Assembly (NCBI RefSeq): GCF_900291955.1
Contig: NZ_OLMR01000002.1
Location: 372,001-436,000, forward strand
Length of the DNA stretch: 64,000 bases
Direction: 5' to 3'
Source: Pseudoruminococcus massiliensis
Lineage (GTDB): Bacteria > Bacillota > Clostridia > Oscillospirales > Acutalibacteraceae
Below the pieces are notes generated by a model. That model was given only the letters and a program-made list of their open reading frames with translations, was not told where the DNA came from and made no database searches. Position 1 is the stretch's first letter; every line of letters begins with the position of its first letter. Positions 45,811 through 54,697 of this stretch are shown here, piece after piece. The translations under genes were made by a program, and so were the position numbers.

Positions 45811-45845
45811 AAAGGCATAGCTTAATTATGAGCTATGCCTTTTTG
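45811..45845 (+). terminator. Terminator of glyA
   Basis: AAAGGCATAGCT pairs with AGCTATGCCTTTTT around TAATTATG, 28 bases after the stop. Confidence 0.93.
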
Positions 45846-45889
45846 CATATGCTTATAAAATAAGTTTGCAAAAAGTAGACATTTTAAAG

Positions 45890-45918
45890 TAGACATTTGA
45901 ATAATTTTGAGGTATAAT
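45890..45918 (+). promoter_or_regulatory. Promoter of the PrsA-like lipoprotein
   Basis: TAGACA (45890-45895), a 17-base spacer and TATAAT (45913-45918). A second TAGAC copy sits a few bases upstream (AAAGTAGACATTTTAAAG). The AAGGATGG ribosome site precedes the ATG. Confidence 0.72.
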
Positions 45919-45961
45919 AAATTATATTTGTATAATATTCCGAAAGGATGGAAAGTTTATA

Positions 45962-47383
45962 ATGAAAAATGCTATAAAAAAAATTGCGGCTTCTACAATC
46001 TGTGGTGCTTTGCTTTTGAGTATGGCTGGCTGTGCAGATACTTCATGGAGCGTTAAGAAAAATGATGATGAAACTCTTTCTGTTGGCACATATATCTATT
46101 ATATGACTCAAGCATATAGCGAAGCCAAAGAAAAAACTGGCAAATCTGGCGATGTTGTTCTCAGCGAAACTATTGATAAGAAAACAGGCGACCAATGGAT
46201 TCGTGACAGAGCAAAGGAGCTTTGCGTAGAGCAAATGACTCTCGATAAGCTTTGCAAGGATAATAAGATTAATATAACAGATGACGAAATAAACGCTACT
46301 TATACTGATAAGAGTGCTTTCTATGGATATTACTCATATTCTGATATGTGGGTTATGTCTAAGCAAAGCTATGAGGCTATGGGTATTTCCGAAAATTCAT
46401 ATAAGAACGCAATAATCAAGACTGCTCTCGAAAAAGACAAGCTTTTCAATAAGCTTTATGGCGAGGGAGGCAGTAAGGAAGTTAAGGATAGCGAGCTTGA
46501 AAAATATTTCAAAGAAAACTATGTAAGCTATAAATATCTTACAACCTCTTTAAACAAAAAAGATAGCGACGGAAAATCTACAACTATGACTGACGAAGAA
46601 AAGGAGGTTGTCAAAGCTCAATATGAAAGATATGTAAAAATCATAAATGAGCAAGGCAAAACAATAGATGATGTTGCTGCACAATATGATAAAGATTATC
46701 CTTCCGAATCATCTACTGAAAGCTCAAGCGAATCAAGCCAAGAAACAACCTCATCAGCCTCTTCAGAAAAATCAAGTCAGCCTGAAACAACTTCATCTGA
46801 AGCTTCTACTGAAAGCTCAACCGAAAGCTCTAATTCTTCTACAACAAAAAGCAGCTCGGTACAATCATCAATAGAAGATTTGAGCAATGAAAACTTCGTA
46901 TTTGGTGATGAAGTCAAGAAAAAGCTCAAGGAAATGAAAGATAATGAGGCTGCTTATGTTGCAACTTCTTCTGCATACTACTTCCTTTATAAGACACCTA
47001 TTGCCGACGAAGTAAGTTCCGCACTTGATAAGAATAACACAAGCAACTATCGTTCTACAATTCTTCACTCTATAAAAGACGATGAATTCGATAAGTATAT
47101 CGAAGAGCAAGGAAAGAAAATTGATTACGAATTCAATGATGCCGCATATAATAAATATACACCATCAAGAGTTATTCCTGATTCCGATAATTCAAAGGAC
47201 GAATCTTCAAAGGCTTCAAGTGAATCAAGCACAGAATCTTCAACAGAATCTAAGACTTCAAGCAAAGCAAGCAAGGAAACTTCAACAGAATCTAAGACTG
47301 CAAGCGAAGCAAGCACAGAATCTTCAACAGAATCTAAGACTGCAAGCGAAGCAAGTAAATCAGAAAGTTCTGCACAAGGTTAA
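45962..47383 (+). CDS. PrsA/SurA-like foldase lipoprotein with Ser/Thr/Glu-rich insert and tail
   Basis: 473 residues. A signal peptide with lipobox MAGC (Cys24) predicts a surface lipoprotein. Residues 30-200 look like the chaperone part of a PrsA/SurA protein (KLCKDNKINITDDEINATY). Where a parvulin isomerase domain would be expected, residues 247-300 are a low-complexity Ser/Thr/Glu run. The foldase-like part resumes at about 305-395 and a second such run (410-473) ends the protein. Similar linkers are seen in clostridial surface proteins. It probably helps secreted proteins fold; whether an active isomerase remains is unclear. Confidence 0.75.
   Translation: MKNAIKKIAASTICGALLLSMAGCADTSWSVKKNDDETLSVGTYIYYMTQAYSEAKEKTGKSGDVVLSETIDKKTGDQWIRDRAKELCVEQMTLDKLCKDNKINITDDEINATYTDKSAFYGYYSYSDMWVMSKQSYEAMGISENSYKNAIIKTALEKDKLFNKLYGEGGSKEVKDSELEKYFKENYVSYKYLTTSLNKKDSDGKSTTMTDEEKEVVKAQYERYVKIINEQGKTIDDVAAQYDKDYPSESSTESSSESSQETTSSASSEKSSQPETTSSEASTESSTESSNSSTTKSSSVQSSIEDLSNENFVFGDEVKKKLKEMKDNEAAYVATSSAYYFLYKTPIADEVSSALDKNNTSNYRSTILHSIKDDEFDKYIEEQGKKIDYEFNDAAYNKYTPSRVIPDSDNSKDESSKASSESSTESSTESKTSSKASKETSTESKTASEASTESSTESKTASEASKSESSAQG
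47221..47358 (+). repeat. Coding minisatellite in the foldase tail
   Basis: Imperfect tandem units of about 40 bases (ACAGAATCTTCAACAGAATC, then TAAGACTGCAAGCGAAGCAAG) encode the Ser/Thr/Glu-rich tail. Unit lengths differ slightly and keep the reading frame. Repeat number may vary between strains. Confidence 0.75.
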
Positions 47384-47397
47384 TCATTAAATATAGC

Positions 47398-47435
47398 AAT
47401 GGCGTTCAGATTGAATAAGTCTGAACGCCATTTTT
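47398..47435 (+). terminator. Terminator of the PrsA-like gene
   Basis: AATGGCGTTCAGA pairs with TCTGAACGCCATT around TTGAATAAG, ending in TTTTT. On the minus strand it may also serve the convergent gene at 47456. Confidence 0.92.
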
Positions 47436-47455
47436 GTTTGTAAAAAATCAAACAA

Positions 47456-48364
47456 TTATGATTTAATATCGCTTATTTTCAAATTGAATTTAATGCCAAG
47501 ATTATCTGCGGAAATCTCTTTTAAAAAGCCTTCCTTAGAAATTGTCACATCAAAATTTATTACAAGGCTATCTAATGTTGATTTATTATCATCAATTAGC
47601 TTTCTATAATAGCTGTAATCTTTGTTTCTCTTAAAAACAGCTTGACTATTTGTAAGTATACAATCAGCTATTGAGTATGGTTTCATAGCAAAAGTCATAA
47701 TATCGCCATTTTCAGTGCTTTCTGTGGTTAAACCAAGAATTTCAGTTTTGCCCTCATCACTACTTAGAATATTATAAATATTAGCCAGCGAATTTTCGAT
47801 TTCATCAGCATTAACATAATCCTGCCAACCTATTTTATCTATAAGGCCTTGCCAATCATTATTGAAATTTGTTATGCTAAAATCTTTAGTTTCAGAAAAT
47901 AAAGCAAAGAAATTTTCAGCATTTTTCTCAGTTATATCTATAATTTCTGTCTTGTCATTTTGATTATAAAGAATTTTCCCACCATTACCTACGCAATTTA
48001 TTTTTATATTTATCTTATCTTCCTTTTTAGAAGCGCTTGTAATTGGCTTGGAAATAATATCAAATTCCGCAGTAAGCTTTTTGCCGTCTAGATTGATTTC
48101 ATATCTGCCCGTAAGTGTACTAAATCTATCTTTAAATGGGTTTTCTAAAGTAGCGTCAACCCTTGCACTATAAGCAGTAAACGTATTTTTTGAGGCAGAA
48201 ATCATCTTAAAAAATGGCTCTGAATGTAAAGAATTGATTTTAAAGAATAATATCGCAGTTGCTATAATAGCCGAAAAAACAACTATGGCAATAAGTATAA
48301 ATATAGTTCTACGAAATTGATTCATAGATTTCTTTAAGTCAGGGTCACTTTTTTCGGTTTCCAA
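47456..48364 (-). CDS. Membrane-anchored protein of unknown function
   Basis: 302 residues. A short charged cytosolic N-terminus (METEKSDPDLKKSM) is followed by one membrane helix (about 19-42) and an outer domain with many short strands: FTAYSARVDATLEN, LTGRYEINLDGKKLTAEFDI. The pattern resembles LolA/LppX-type lipid-binding folds, but I cannot assign it. No lipobox and no catalytic motif. It is convergent with the foldase gene and monocistronic. Function unknown. Confidence 0.7.
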   Translation of the reverse strand: METEKSDPDLKKSMNQFRRTIFILIAIVVFSAIIATAILFFKINSLHSEPFFKMISASKNTFTAYSARVDATLENPFKDRFSTLTGRYEINLDGKKLTAEFDIISKPITSASKKEDKINIKINCVGNGGKILYNQNDKTEIIDITEKNAENFFALFSETKDFSITNFNNDWQGLIDKIGWQDYVNADEIENSLANIYNILSSDEGKTEILGLTTESTENGDIMTFAMKPYSIADCILTNSQAVFKRNKDYSYYRKLIDDNKSTLDSLVINFDVTISKEGFLKEISADNLGIKFNLKISDIKS

Positions 48365-48504
48365 AAATATATCATCTTGAGTGTTTTTTATTATAAATCA
48401 CCTCTATTCTTAAAAGCTATTAATTTTTATAATAAAATAAATATATCACAAGCAGTATAAAATATCAACTTTTTAAAATTAAATATAAAAAATATGTATA
48501 TAAT

Positions 48505-48533
48505 GTTGACAATAAGTGCCGTATATTGTATTA
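48505..48533 (+). promoter_or_regulatory. Promoter of the NatAB-type ABC operon
   Basis: TTGACA (48505-48510), a 17-base spacer and TATTAT (48528-48533), about 35 bases before the TTG start. Confidence 0.82.
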
Positions 48534-48569
48534 TGTATCTAAGACAATAGGAAGAAAGAAGGAAAAATT

Positions 48570-49490
48570 TTGCAGCTTATAGTAAATAATATTACTAAGT
48601 CATTCGGCGAAAAAGAAGTTCTTCGTGGAATAAGCCTTAATGCCCATAGTGGCAAAGCTTTAGGTCTGCTTGGTAGAAATGGTGCTGGCAAAACTACCAC
48701 TATCAGAATTATTATGGGGGTTTTCCCTGCAGATAGTGGAGAAATTCTTGTCGATGATAAGCCAATCAACAGAAATGAACTGACTATCGGATACTTGCCA
48801 GAAGAAAGAGGAATGTATCCAAAGAAAAAAATTATCGACCAGCTTGTTTATTTTGGCAGGCTTCATGGTTTAAGTAAGAATGATGCTATCTCATCTTCAA
48901 AGCAATGGCTTGAACGCCTTTATATGACAGAATATGCCAATAACAAGCTCGAAACCCTTTCTAAAGGTAATCAACAAAAAATTCAGCTTGCAACGGCAGT
49001 TATGTGCAAGCCTCCAGTCGTAATTCTCGATGAGCCTTTCTCTGGCCTTGACCCTGTCAACGCTATGCTTTTAAAGGATATTATCAAAGAGCTTATCAAT
49101 GAAGACACCATAGTATTTTTCTCAAGCCATCAAATGAACTATATCGAAGAATTTTGTGAAGATATTGCAATTCTTAATGGTGGCACAATCGTTCTTAATG
49201 GTGCTATCAATGACATAAAACGCAGTTATCGTAGAGATATGATAGCTATTGATTCACTTGATTATAAAAATATTCTCAAGCTTATCTTTGAGAAATTCTC
49301 TAATGAGATAATCTCAGCCGAAGCCGATAATGAAATTGATAACAGAGTTAAGGTCAAATTAAAGGAACCGTCCTCAAAACAGTCACTATATAATCTTATT
49401 TCCTCAAGCGGAATAGATATTGATGGAATGGGCATTATACAGCCGACCTTAAATGATATTTTTGTTGAATATACGGAGGACAAAATATGA
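48570..49490 (+). CDS. ABC transporter ATPase, NatA-like
   Basis: 306 residues: Walker A GRNGAGKTTTIRII, signature LSKGNQQKIQLATAV, Walker B VVILDEPFSGLDP and a C-terminal DUF4162-like region. These mark the NatA branch that pairs with an ABC-2 permease, often for Na+ or drug extrusion. The start is TTG 48570 after AGAAGGAA. It overlaps the permease by 4 bases (ATGA). The substrate cannot be predicted. Confidence 0.92.
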   Translation: MQLIVNNITKSFGEKEVLRGISLNAHSGKALGLLGRNGAGKTTTIRIIMGVFPADSGEILVDDKPINRNELTIGYLPEERGMYPKKKIIDQLVYFGRLHGLSKNDAISSSKQWLERLYMTEYANNKLETLSKGNQQKIQLATAVMCKPPVVILDEPFSGLDPVNAMLLKDIIKELINEDTIVFFSSHQMNYIEEFCEDIAILNGGTIVLNGAINDIKRSYRRDMIAIDSLDYKNILKLIFEKFSNEIISAEADNEIDNRVKVKLKEPSSKQSLYNLISSSGIDIDGMGIIQPTLNDIFVEYTEDKI

Positions 49491-50746
49491 AAACCAAAAG
49501 AAAGAGTGCCTTTAAAACCATTCTTGGCTTTGAATATATTTCTGTAATTAAAAATAAGGCATTTATAATCAGTACAATACTTGTAGTTGCTACTTTGATT
49601 CTTACATCATTTTTGCCTGCACTTATTATTGGACTTACTTCCTCTGATAGTAGTGACGAAGAAACAGAAAAACCAAAAATCGCAGTTGTAAACAAGGCTT
49701 ACGAAAAAGACGATGTAATCGTAAAAGCTATTACAGATAACTTTAACGACTATGATGTAGAAATCATAAAAAGTGAAAGTGATGCTCAAACAGGCGTTAA
49801 AGATGGACTATACAGCTTCTCTATAATCCTTAATAAACCGCTTGAATATAACTATATCACGCTCACACAATCCATTTATGATACAACCACCGATATGGTG
49901 GATACTGCTATTACATCAGCATACCGCACAACAGAGCTTGAGAAAAAGGGCATTTCTGCTCAGGAATCTGAAAAAATCCTTTCAGCCTCGGCCAAGCGAA
50001 ATATTGTTACACTTGGAACAGACCAAACAACTGCATATATTTCTACATATATTCTTGTTATGGCACTATATATGGCTATTCTTGCATATGGACAGCTTGT
50101 TGCTAACAGCGTTGTCACAGAGAAAAGCAGTCGTGCTATGGAAATGCTTATAACCTGTGCCTCACCATCAGACCTTATGTTTGGAAAGGTTATCGGTGCT
50201 GGGCTTGCAGGCTTTACTCAAATAGCAGTAATTTTCGGAGTAGGAGCAATATCACTTCCTGTTATGTTAAACTCTATGCCTGCTGACCTTAAATCTATAA
50301 TTTCTTTCCCTATCGAATCGGCACTTTTTGCTATACTATTCTTTGTTCTTGCTTTCTTTATATATGCCTTTGTTTTTGCTGCAATAGCATCTCTTGTTTC
50401 AAGAATAGAAGATTTAAGCAGTATTATGTCACCGGTTATGTTTATAATTATATTTGTCTTTATGGCTGTTGTTTTCGGTATGAACAGTGGTGAGCTTAAT
50501 AGCCCTCTTATGATAACAATATCCTACATACCTTTCACAGCACCAATCGCTATGTTTGCAAGAATAGCAATGAGCGATGTAGCCGCTTGGGAAATTATTA
50601 TTTCGGTAGCAATTCAGGTTGCATCTGTATTCATACTCGGAAAGCTTGCTGCTGCTATTTATCGAGTAGGTGTTCTTCTCTATGGCAAGCCACCAAAGCT
50701 TGGTCAAGCATTAAAAATGGTATTCAGCAAAAAAGCCCGCAGCTAA
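49487..50746 (+). CDS. ABC-2 permease, NatB/YhaP-like
   Basis: 419 residues. One N-terminal helix (about 24-48) is followed by a large outer domain (about 50-175), then five to six helices (from LVMALYMAILAYGQLVAN to the C-terminus). The sequence VTEKSSRAMEMLITCASP is the NatB/YhaP hallmark. It is the membrane partner of the ATPase at 48570. A small repeat fragment follows its stop. Confidence 0.9.
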   Translation: MKTKRKSAFKTILGFEYISVIKNKAFIISTILVVATLILTSFLPALIIGLTSSDSSDEETEKPKIAVVNKAYEKDDVIVKAITDNFNDYDVEIIKSESDAQTGVKDGLYSFSIILNKPLEYNYITLTQSIYDTTTDMVDTAITSAYRTTELEKKGISAQESEKILSASAKRNIVTLGTDQTTAYISTYILVMALYMAILAYGQLVANSVVTEKSSRAMEMLITCASPSDLMFGKVIGAGLAGFTQIAVIFGVGAISLPVMLNSMPADLKSIISFPIESALFAILFFVLAFFIYAFVFAAIASLVSRIEDLSSIMSPVMFIIIFVFMAVVFGMNSGELNSPLMITISYIPFTAPIAMFARIAMSDVAAWEIIISVAIQVASVFILGKLAAAIYRVGVLLYGKPPKLGQALKMVFSKKARS

Positions 50747-50751
50747 TAAAT

Positions 50752-50790
50752 TAAAAGTTTTGCTCAAGGCAGCGAGCCACCGCTACAAAA
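50752..50790. repeat. Short fragment of the intergenic repeat
   Basis: AAAAGTTTTGCTCAAGGC followed by AGCGAGCCACCGCT is a degenerate end fragment of the family, next to the permease stop. Confidence 0.5.
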
Positions 50791-50858
50791 GACTTGCAAT
50801 TTATAAAAAAGTTTTGTACAATATATTGAGAGTTTATTCTGTATGAAAGGCTGATTAT

Positions 50859-51245
50859 ATGAAAAAATTATATGCTGTTATTATCTCAATACTTGTGCTT
50901 TGCGGCTCAGTCTTTATGTCTGGCTGTAGTGATTTTACTTTTAATCCTATTGGCAAATGGGAAAATATCGAAACAAAAACAGTAGACGGCTTAGATGTAG
51001 AAGACCCATATGACAGAAGCTTTTATCTTATTTTCCGCCATGATGGTACAGCCTATATGACACTTGGAGATACTAAGTTAGATGTAGATTTTTCATACAT
51101 ATATGATGATGAATCTGTTACAATAACCAGTAAACCTCAAAATAGCAATAATAAACCAGTTTCAGTTAAATATAAGCTAAAAGAAAACGGCACTGTTATG
51201 GAAAGTGAAATCAATGGACTAATCAATATATATAAGCGAGTATAA
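50859..51245 (+). CDS. Small lipoprotein, lipocalin-like (DUF5640-like)
   Basis: 128 residues. A signal peptide with lipobox MSGC (Cys23) is followed by a small beta-rich domain: PIGKWENIETKT, YLIFRHDGTAYMTLGD and SYIYDDESVTITS. This 'GxWe... f..dGt.....' pattern is common in lipocalin-like DUF5640-type lipoproteins of clostridia. Function unknown. Its AAAGG ribosome site is 10 bases upstream. It has its own terminator. Confidence 0.75.
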   Translation: MKKLYAVIISILVLCGSVFMSGCSDFTFNPIGKWENIETKTVDGLDVEDPYDRSFYLIFRHDGTAYMTLGDTKLDVDFSYIYDDESVTITSKPQNSNNKPVSVKYKLKENGTVMESEINGLINIYKRV

Positions 51246-51268
51246 TTAAAAGCTTATATAAAACATAA

Positions 51269-51297
51269 ACGAGCTATCAGATTTGATAGCCCGTTTT
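51269..51297. terminator. Terminator between convergent lipoprotein and nadA genes
   Basis: AACGAGCTATCA pairs with TGATAGCCCGTT around GATT (one A-C mismatch on this strand), followed by TTATTTAT. It lies 25 bases after the lipoprotein stop and 45 bases after the nadA stop on the other strand. Confidence 0.8.
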
Positions 51298-51341
51298 ATT
51301 TATCTGCTTAACAGAATTAATTTTAAATATATGAATTAAAA

Positions 51342-52268
51342 TTATGCGTTGCCAAGACGAATCATTTCATCTATGCACTTTCTTGATTGTGCAATTTCTT
51401 CATCGGTCATCTTAATCTCAAAGGCCTTACCATTATCAATATTTTCGATTGAACGAAGAACATCATTAAGGGTAGTAAGCTTCATATTAGGGCAAAGAAT
51501 TTTCTTTGAAAGAATGTAGAAATCCTTATCAGGACATTCATACTGAAGGTCCTCTGCAATACTCATTTCTGTACCGATAATAAATTCTTTGTGGTCGGAT
51601 TTCTTGGCATAATTTGCGATGCCTGATGTAGAACCTACATAATCAGCACGCTCTACTACTGCTGGAATACATTCAGGGTGGACAAGCACAAGTGCTGCTG
51701 GGTGAAGCTTCTTAGCCTCCTCTAAATCCTTGAGAGTAACAGACGCGTGAACAGGGCAGCCACCTTGCAAAAGCTTAATATCCTTTTCAGGAACACTTTT
51801 CTTTACAAAATCTCCAAGGTTGCAATCAGGGATAAATAAGATTTTATCACTCTCCATATTCTTGACGATTTTTACGGCTGTTGATGAGGTTACGCATACA
51901 TCACATACTGCCTTGAGTGCGGCTGTTGTGTTGATATATGCTACAACTGTTCTATCTGGCTCCATTTTTTTGAGCTGTGAAATCATATCAGGCTCCATCT
52001 GCTCTGCCATAGGGCAGGTTGCAAGCGGATTTGCAAGGAATACACGCTTATCGGGAGAAAGCATTTTTGCTGTTTCAGCCATAAAGTGAACACCACAAAG
52101 GAGAATATTCTTTGCGTTTGTTTTCTGTGCCTCAAGACTAAGCGTGAATGAATCACCAACAAAATCAGCAACTTCTGTAATCTCTCTTGCAACATAGCTA
52201 TGAGCAAGAATAAATACATCTTTTTCCTTTTTAAGCTTTAAAATCTTATCCTGTACATCTCTAATCAT
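51342..52268 (-). CDS. nadA: Quinolinate synthase NadA
   Basis: Condenses iminoaspartate with dihydroxyacetone phosphate to quinolinate, the second step of NAD synthesis. The 308 residues carry the three cluster cysteines of the 4Fe-4S enzyme: one in LLCGVHFMAETAKML, one in ATCPMAEQM or GGCPVHASV, and one in KILCPNMKLTTL. Blocks HPECIPAVVERADYVGSTSG are typical. The usual partners nadB and nadC are not next to it. The start is the ATG at 52268 behind AGAGGAAG. Confidence 0.95.
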   Translation of the reverse strand: MIRDVQDKILKLKKEKDVFILAHSYVAREITEVADFVGDSFTLSLEAQKTNAKNILLCGVHFMAETAKMLSPDKRVFLANPLATCPMAEQMEPDMISQLKKMEPDRTVVAYINTTAALKAVCDVCVTSSTAVKIVKNMESDKILFIPDCNLGDFVKKSVPEKDIKLLQGGCPVHASVTLKDLEEAKKLHPAALVLVHPECIPAVVERADYVGSTSGIANYAKKSDHKEFIIGTEMSIAEDLQYECPDKDFYILSKKILCPNMKLTTLNDVLRSIENIDNGKAFEIKMTDEEIAQSRKCIDEMIRLGNA

Positions 52269-52414
52269 AATTAACTTCCTCTCATAATATTAATGCTGTT
52301 GAACAAGCGAACTAAGTTTGCCCTTAAATATAATATAAGCTCAATGATAAATATTAATTTATAATTAACTTTGAAAAACTATCAATTTCAAGGCTTAACT
52401 AACATTTATCTTTC

Positions 52415-52595
52415 AGGGAACCCCCTGCGAGGCTTCCCTATGAAAAACATTCCACTGGAATGTTTTTCTGCCCTCCTATGCTTTTAGAAGGATAAAGTAT
52501 TTCGCTCTCTGCGGAGAGCGAACAAAGGCTCTGCTGTAGGTGACTACCTTTGGAAACTGCAAGCTTTTGAAAAAGCTTGCGCAAAACTTTTAATT
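52415..52595. repeat. Palindrome-mosaic repeat downstream of mnmA
   Basis: Cassettes in order: AGGGAACCCCCTGCGAGGCTTCCCT (degenerate stem), ACATTCCACTGGAATGT, CGCTCTCTGCGGAGAGCG, an AAGGCTCTGCTGTAGGTGACTACCTT block, AAGCTTTTGAAAAAGCTT and GCGCAAAACTTTTAA. It shares its order with the left part of the block at 10.0 kb. It lies between convergent-free 3' and 5' ends of mnmA and nadA. Confidence 0.85.
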
Positions 52596-52632
52596 TTCCC
52601 ATAATTAATATAAGATTAAACAAAAATGAATT

Positions 52633-53721
52633 TTATTCTACATTTGTTTTAGAAATAGTTCCGCCACCTACAACAATATCGCCTGAATAGAATACTACTG
52701 CTTGTCCTGTTGTAACAGCCCTTTGTGGCTCGTCAAAGATAACCTTTATATCTCCATTTTCGAGCGGATATATTGTTGCTGGCTTTTCAACCTGACTATA
52801 TCTTGTCTTTGCAGTCACCTTCATAGGCTCTGCTAATTTTTCTATTGAAATAAGGTTTATGTCATTTGCAATAAGTCCTGTTGTGAATAAATCCTCATTC
52901 TTGCCGAGTGTAACGGTATTATGTTCCATATCCTTAGAAACAACATAAGCTGGAGCACCAAGCGAAATATTCAAACCCTTTCGCTGACCTATTGTATAGC
53001 GAATTATGCCATTATGCTTGCCAAGAATATTTCCCTCAGCATCAACAAAATTTCCTGCTGGAAAATGTTTGCCCGTATCTCTTTCTATAAAAGAAGCATA
53101 ATCACCATCAGGCACAAAACAAATATCCTGACTATCAGGCTTATTTGCATTGATTAAGCCAAATTCTCTTGCTATCTCTCTGGTTTCCTCTTTGGTATAT
53201 TCACCTATAGGAAAGAGAGTTTTTGAAAGCTGTTCCTGTGTCAAGGCATAAAGCACATAGCTTTGGTCTTTCTTATGGTCTTTGCCCTTTTTGAGAAGAT
53301 AACGGCCTGTTTTTTCATCATATGCTCTGCGAACATAGTGTCCCGTTGCGATATAATCACATTCCATTATTTCGGCACGCTTTAAAAGTGCGTCAAACTT
53401 GATAAATCTGTTACAGTCGATACAAGGATTTGGTGTATCGCCGTGAATATACGCATTATTAAAGCGGTTTATAACACATTCACGAAAACGGTCACCAAAA
53501 TTGAACACATAATGCTCCATACTAAGCTTAAATGCGGCATTCCTTGCGTCCTGAACATCATCGAGTGAGCAGCAGGTCTTTGTTCGGTCGAGTGCAATAT
53601 CTTCGTTTGTAAAAAGCTTGAGCGTTACTCCGACAGCCTCGTAATCTCGCTTTAAAAGAACAGCGGCAACCGAACTATCTACACCACCACTCATAGCAAC
53701 AAGAACCTTGCCCTTTGGCAT
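52633..53721 (-). CDS. mnmA: tRNA-specific 2-thiouridylase MnmA
   Basis: Adds the 2-thio group at U34 of Lys, Glu and Gln tRNAs, using sulfur relayed to two catalytic cysteines. The ATP-pyrophosphatase loop SGGVDSS is at the N-terminus; the cysteines are expected in NPCIDCNRFIKF and in QDICFVPDG. The 362 residues are normal. I start at the ATG at 53721 because AGAGGTGA sits just upstream; the GTG at 53730 is part of that site. It is probably monocistronic. The tRNA-Glu(TTC) gene at 20.9 kb encodes one of its substrates. Confidence 0.95.
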   Translation of the reverse strand: MPKGKVLVAMSGGVDSSVAAVLLKRDYEAVGVTLKLFTNEDIALDRTKTCCSLDDVQDARNAAFKLSMEHYVFNFGDRFRECVINRFNNAYIHGDTPNPCIDCNRFIKFDALLKRAEIMECDYIATGHYVRRAYDEKTGRYLLKKGKDHKKDQSYVLYALTQEQLSKTLFPIGEYTKEETREIAREFGLINANKPDSQDICFVPDGDYASFIERDTGKHFPAGNFVDAEGNILGKHNGIIRYTIGQRKGLNISLGAPAYVVSKDMEHNTVTLGKNEDLFTTGLIANDINLISIEKLAEPMKVTAKTRYSQVEKPATIYPLENGDIKVIFDEPQRAVTTGQAVVFYSGDIVVGGGTISKTNVE

Positions 53722-53850
53722 AGGCTTCACCTCTCATAAATTTACGATTTAGGATAGGTTTATTATACTACAAGCCATAGATAAAATCAACTTATAATTA
53801 CCCAGTAATCTAATAGGCATTTAATCTATAATAGTTTTTTGAAAATGGGA

Positions 53851-53879
53851 TTGATAAATTTTCCAATAAAAGATATAAT
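53851..53879 (+). promoter_or_regulatory. Sigma-A promoter of the TetR gene
   Basis: TTGATA (53851-53856), a 17-base spacer and TATAAT (53874-53879), 37 bases before the ATG, which has AAGGAGG. Confidence 0.85.
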
Positions 53880-53916
53880 TAAATTTATAATGTAAATAAT
53901 TCAAGGAGGTTCAGTA

Positions 53917-54474
53917 ATGCCATATATTGATACTAAAGATGTTATAAGCCAGAGTTTTAAAAACCTTATGGAGAAAAAATCTTTTGATAAAATTACGATT
54001 TCTGATATATCAGATGAGGCTAAAATAAACCGTCAAACATTCTACTACCACTTTCACGATAAGTACGAGCTTTTAAATACTATATTTTATAATGATGTAA
54101 TAGTTGAACTTATTGATGGATTTTCAATTGATAACTGGGCAGAAAAGTTTTTAACCATGCTCAACACCTTGAAAAAAAATTCTAAATTCTATAAAAACGC
54201 CCTGCATACATCTTATGGCGGAGAATTCAGAGCCTATCTACTTAATCTTACACAAAAACTACTTTATAATCTTATTGGCACATTAACTGGTGAAAATTCA
54301 GTAGATGACTTAGACAGAGTTTATGTAGCTAAATTCTTTGCTTACGGAATAACTGGCACTATTATCGACTGGATAACTACCGGAATGAAGGACAGCCCCG
54401 AATTTATCACCAACCATCTTAAAGACATTATTGATGATTGCAAAATTTTAATCGTTGCAAAATATCTGAAATAA
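53917..54474 (+). CDS. TetR-family regulator (DhaS-like)
   Basis: 185 residues. The N-terminal TetR helix-turn-helix is FDKITISDISDEAKINRQTFYYHFHDKYELL, across residues about 20-50. The C-terminal ligand domain ends in a DUF5068/TetR_C_33-like block (GTLTGENSVDDLDRVYVAKFF, quoted in part). This C-terminal form is seen in DhaS/DAK-type regulators. The regulated gene is not obvious; lemA and mnmA are nearby but on the other strand. A terminator follows directly. Confidence 0.82.
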   Translation: MPYIDTKDVISQSFKNLMEKKSFDKITISDISDEAKINRQTFYYHFHDKYELLNTIFYNDVIVELIDGFSIDNWAEKFLTMLNTLKKNSKFYKNALHTSYGGEFRAYLLNLTQKLLYNLIGTLTGENSVDDLDRVYVAKFFAYGITGTIIDWITTGMKDSPEFITNHLKDIIDDCKILIVAKYLK

Positions 54475-54478
54475 AAAA

Positions 54479-54511
54479 ACGGCTATCGCAATTTTCTTGC
54501 GGTAGCCGTTC
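54479..54511 (+). terminator. Terminator between tetR and the lemA side
   Basis: ACGGCTATCGCAA pairs with TTGCGGTAGCCGTT around TTTTC. A-rich before, T-rich after, so it can act in both directions and may also end the lemA transcript. Confidence 0.8.
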
Positions 54512-54534
54512 TCAATATTAAATTATGCAGTAGT

Positions 54535-54680
54535 TTTCAGGGAACTCTCATACACTTAGAGGAACATAAAGTATTTCGCTCTCTGCGGAGAGTAACAATG
54601 GTATTACCCTTGCCCTACGAGCAGCTTTCACCAGCAAAGCTGGTGTAGAAAAGGCTCGAGCGAAACTTTTAATTATCCTA
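54535..54680. repeat. Repeat block between lemA and the terminator
   Basis: Holds a degenerate AGGGAACTCTC piece, CGCTCTCTGCGGAGAG, a CACCAGCAAAGCTGGTG stem and AGAAAAGGCTCGAGCGAAACTTTTAAT (quoted in part). It lies between the lemA stop and the shared terminator, so it would form the 3' part of the lemA transcript. Confidence 0.8.
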
Positions 54681-54697
54681 CATAAATTTATTACAAC

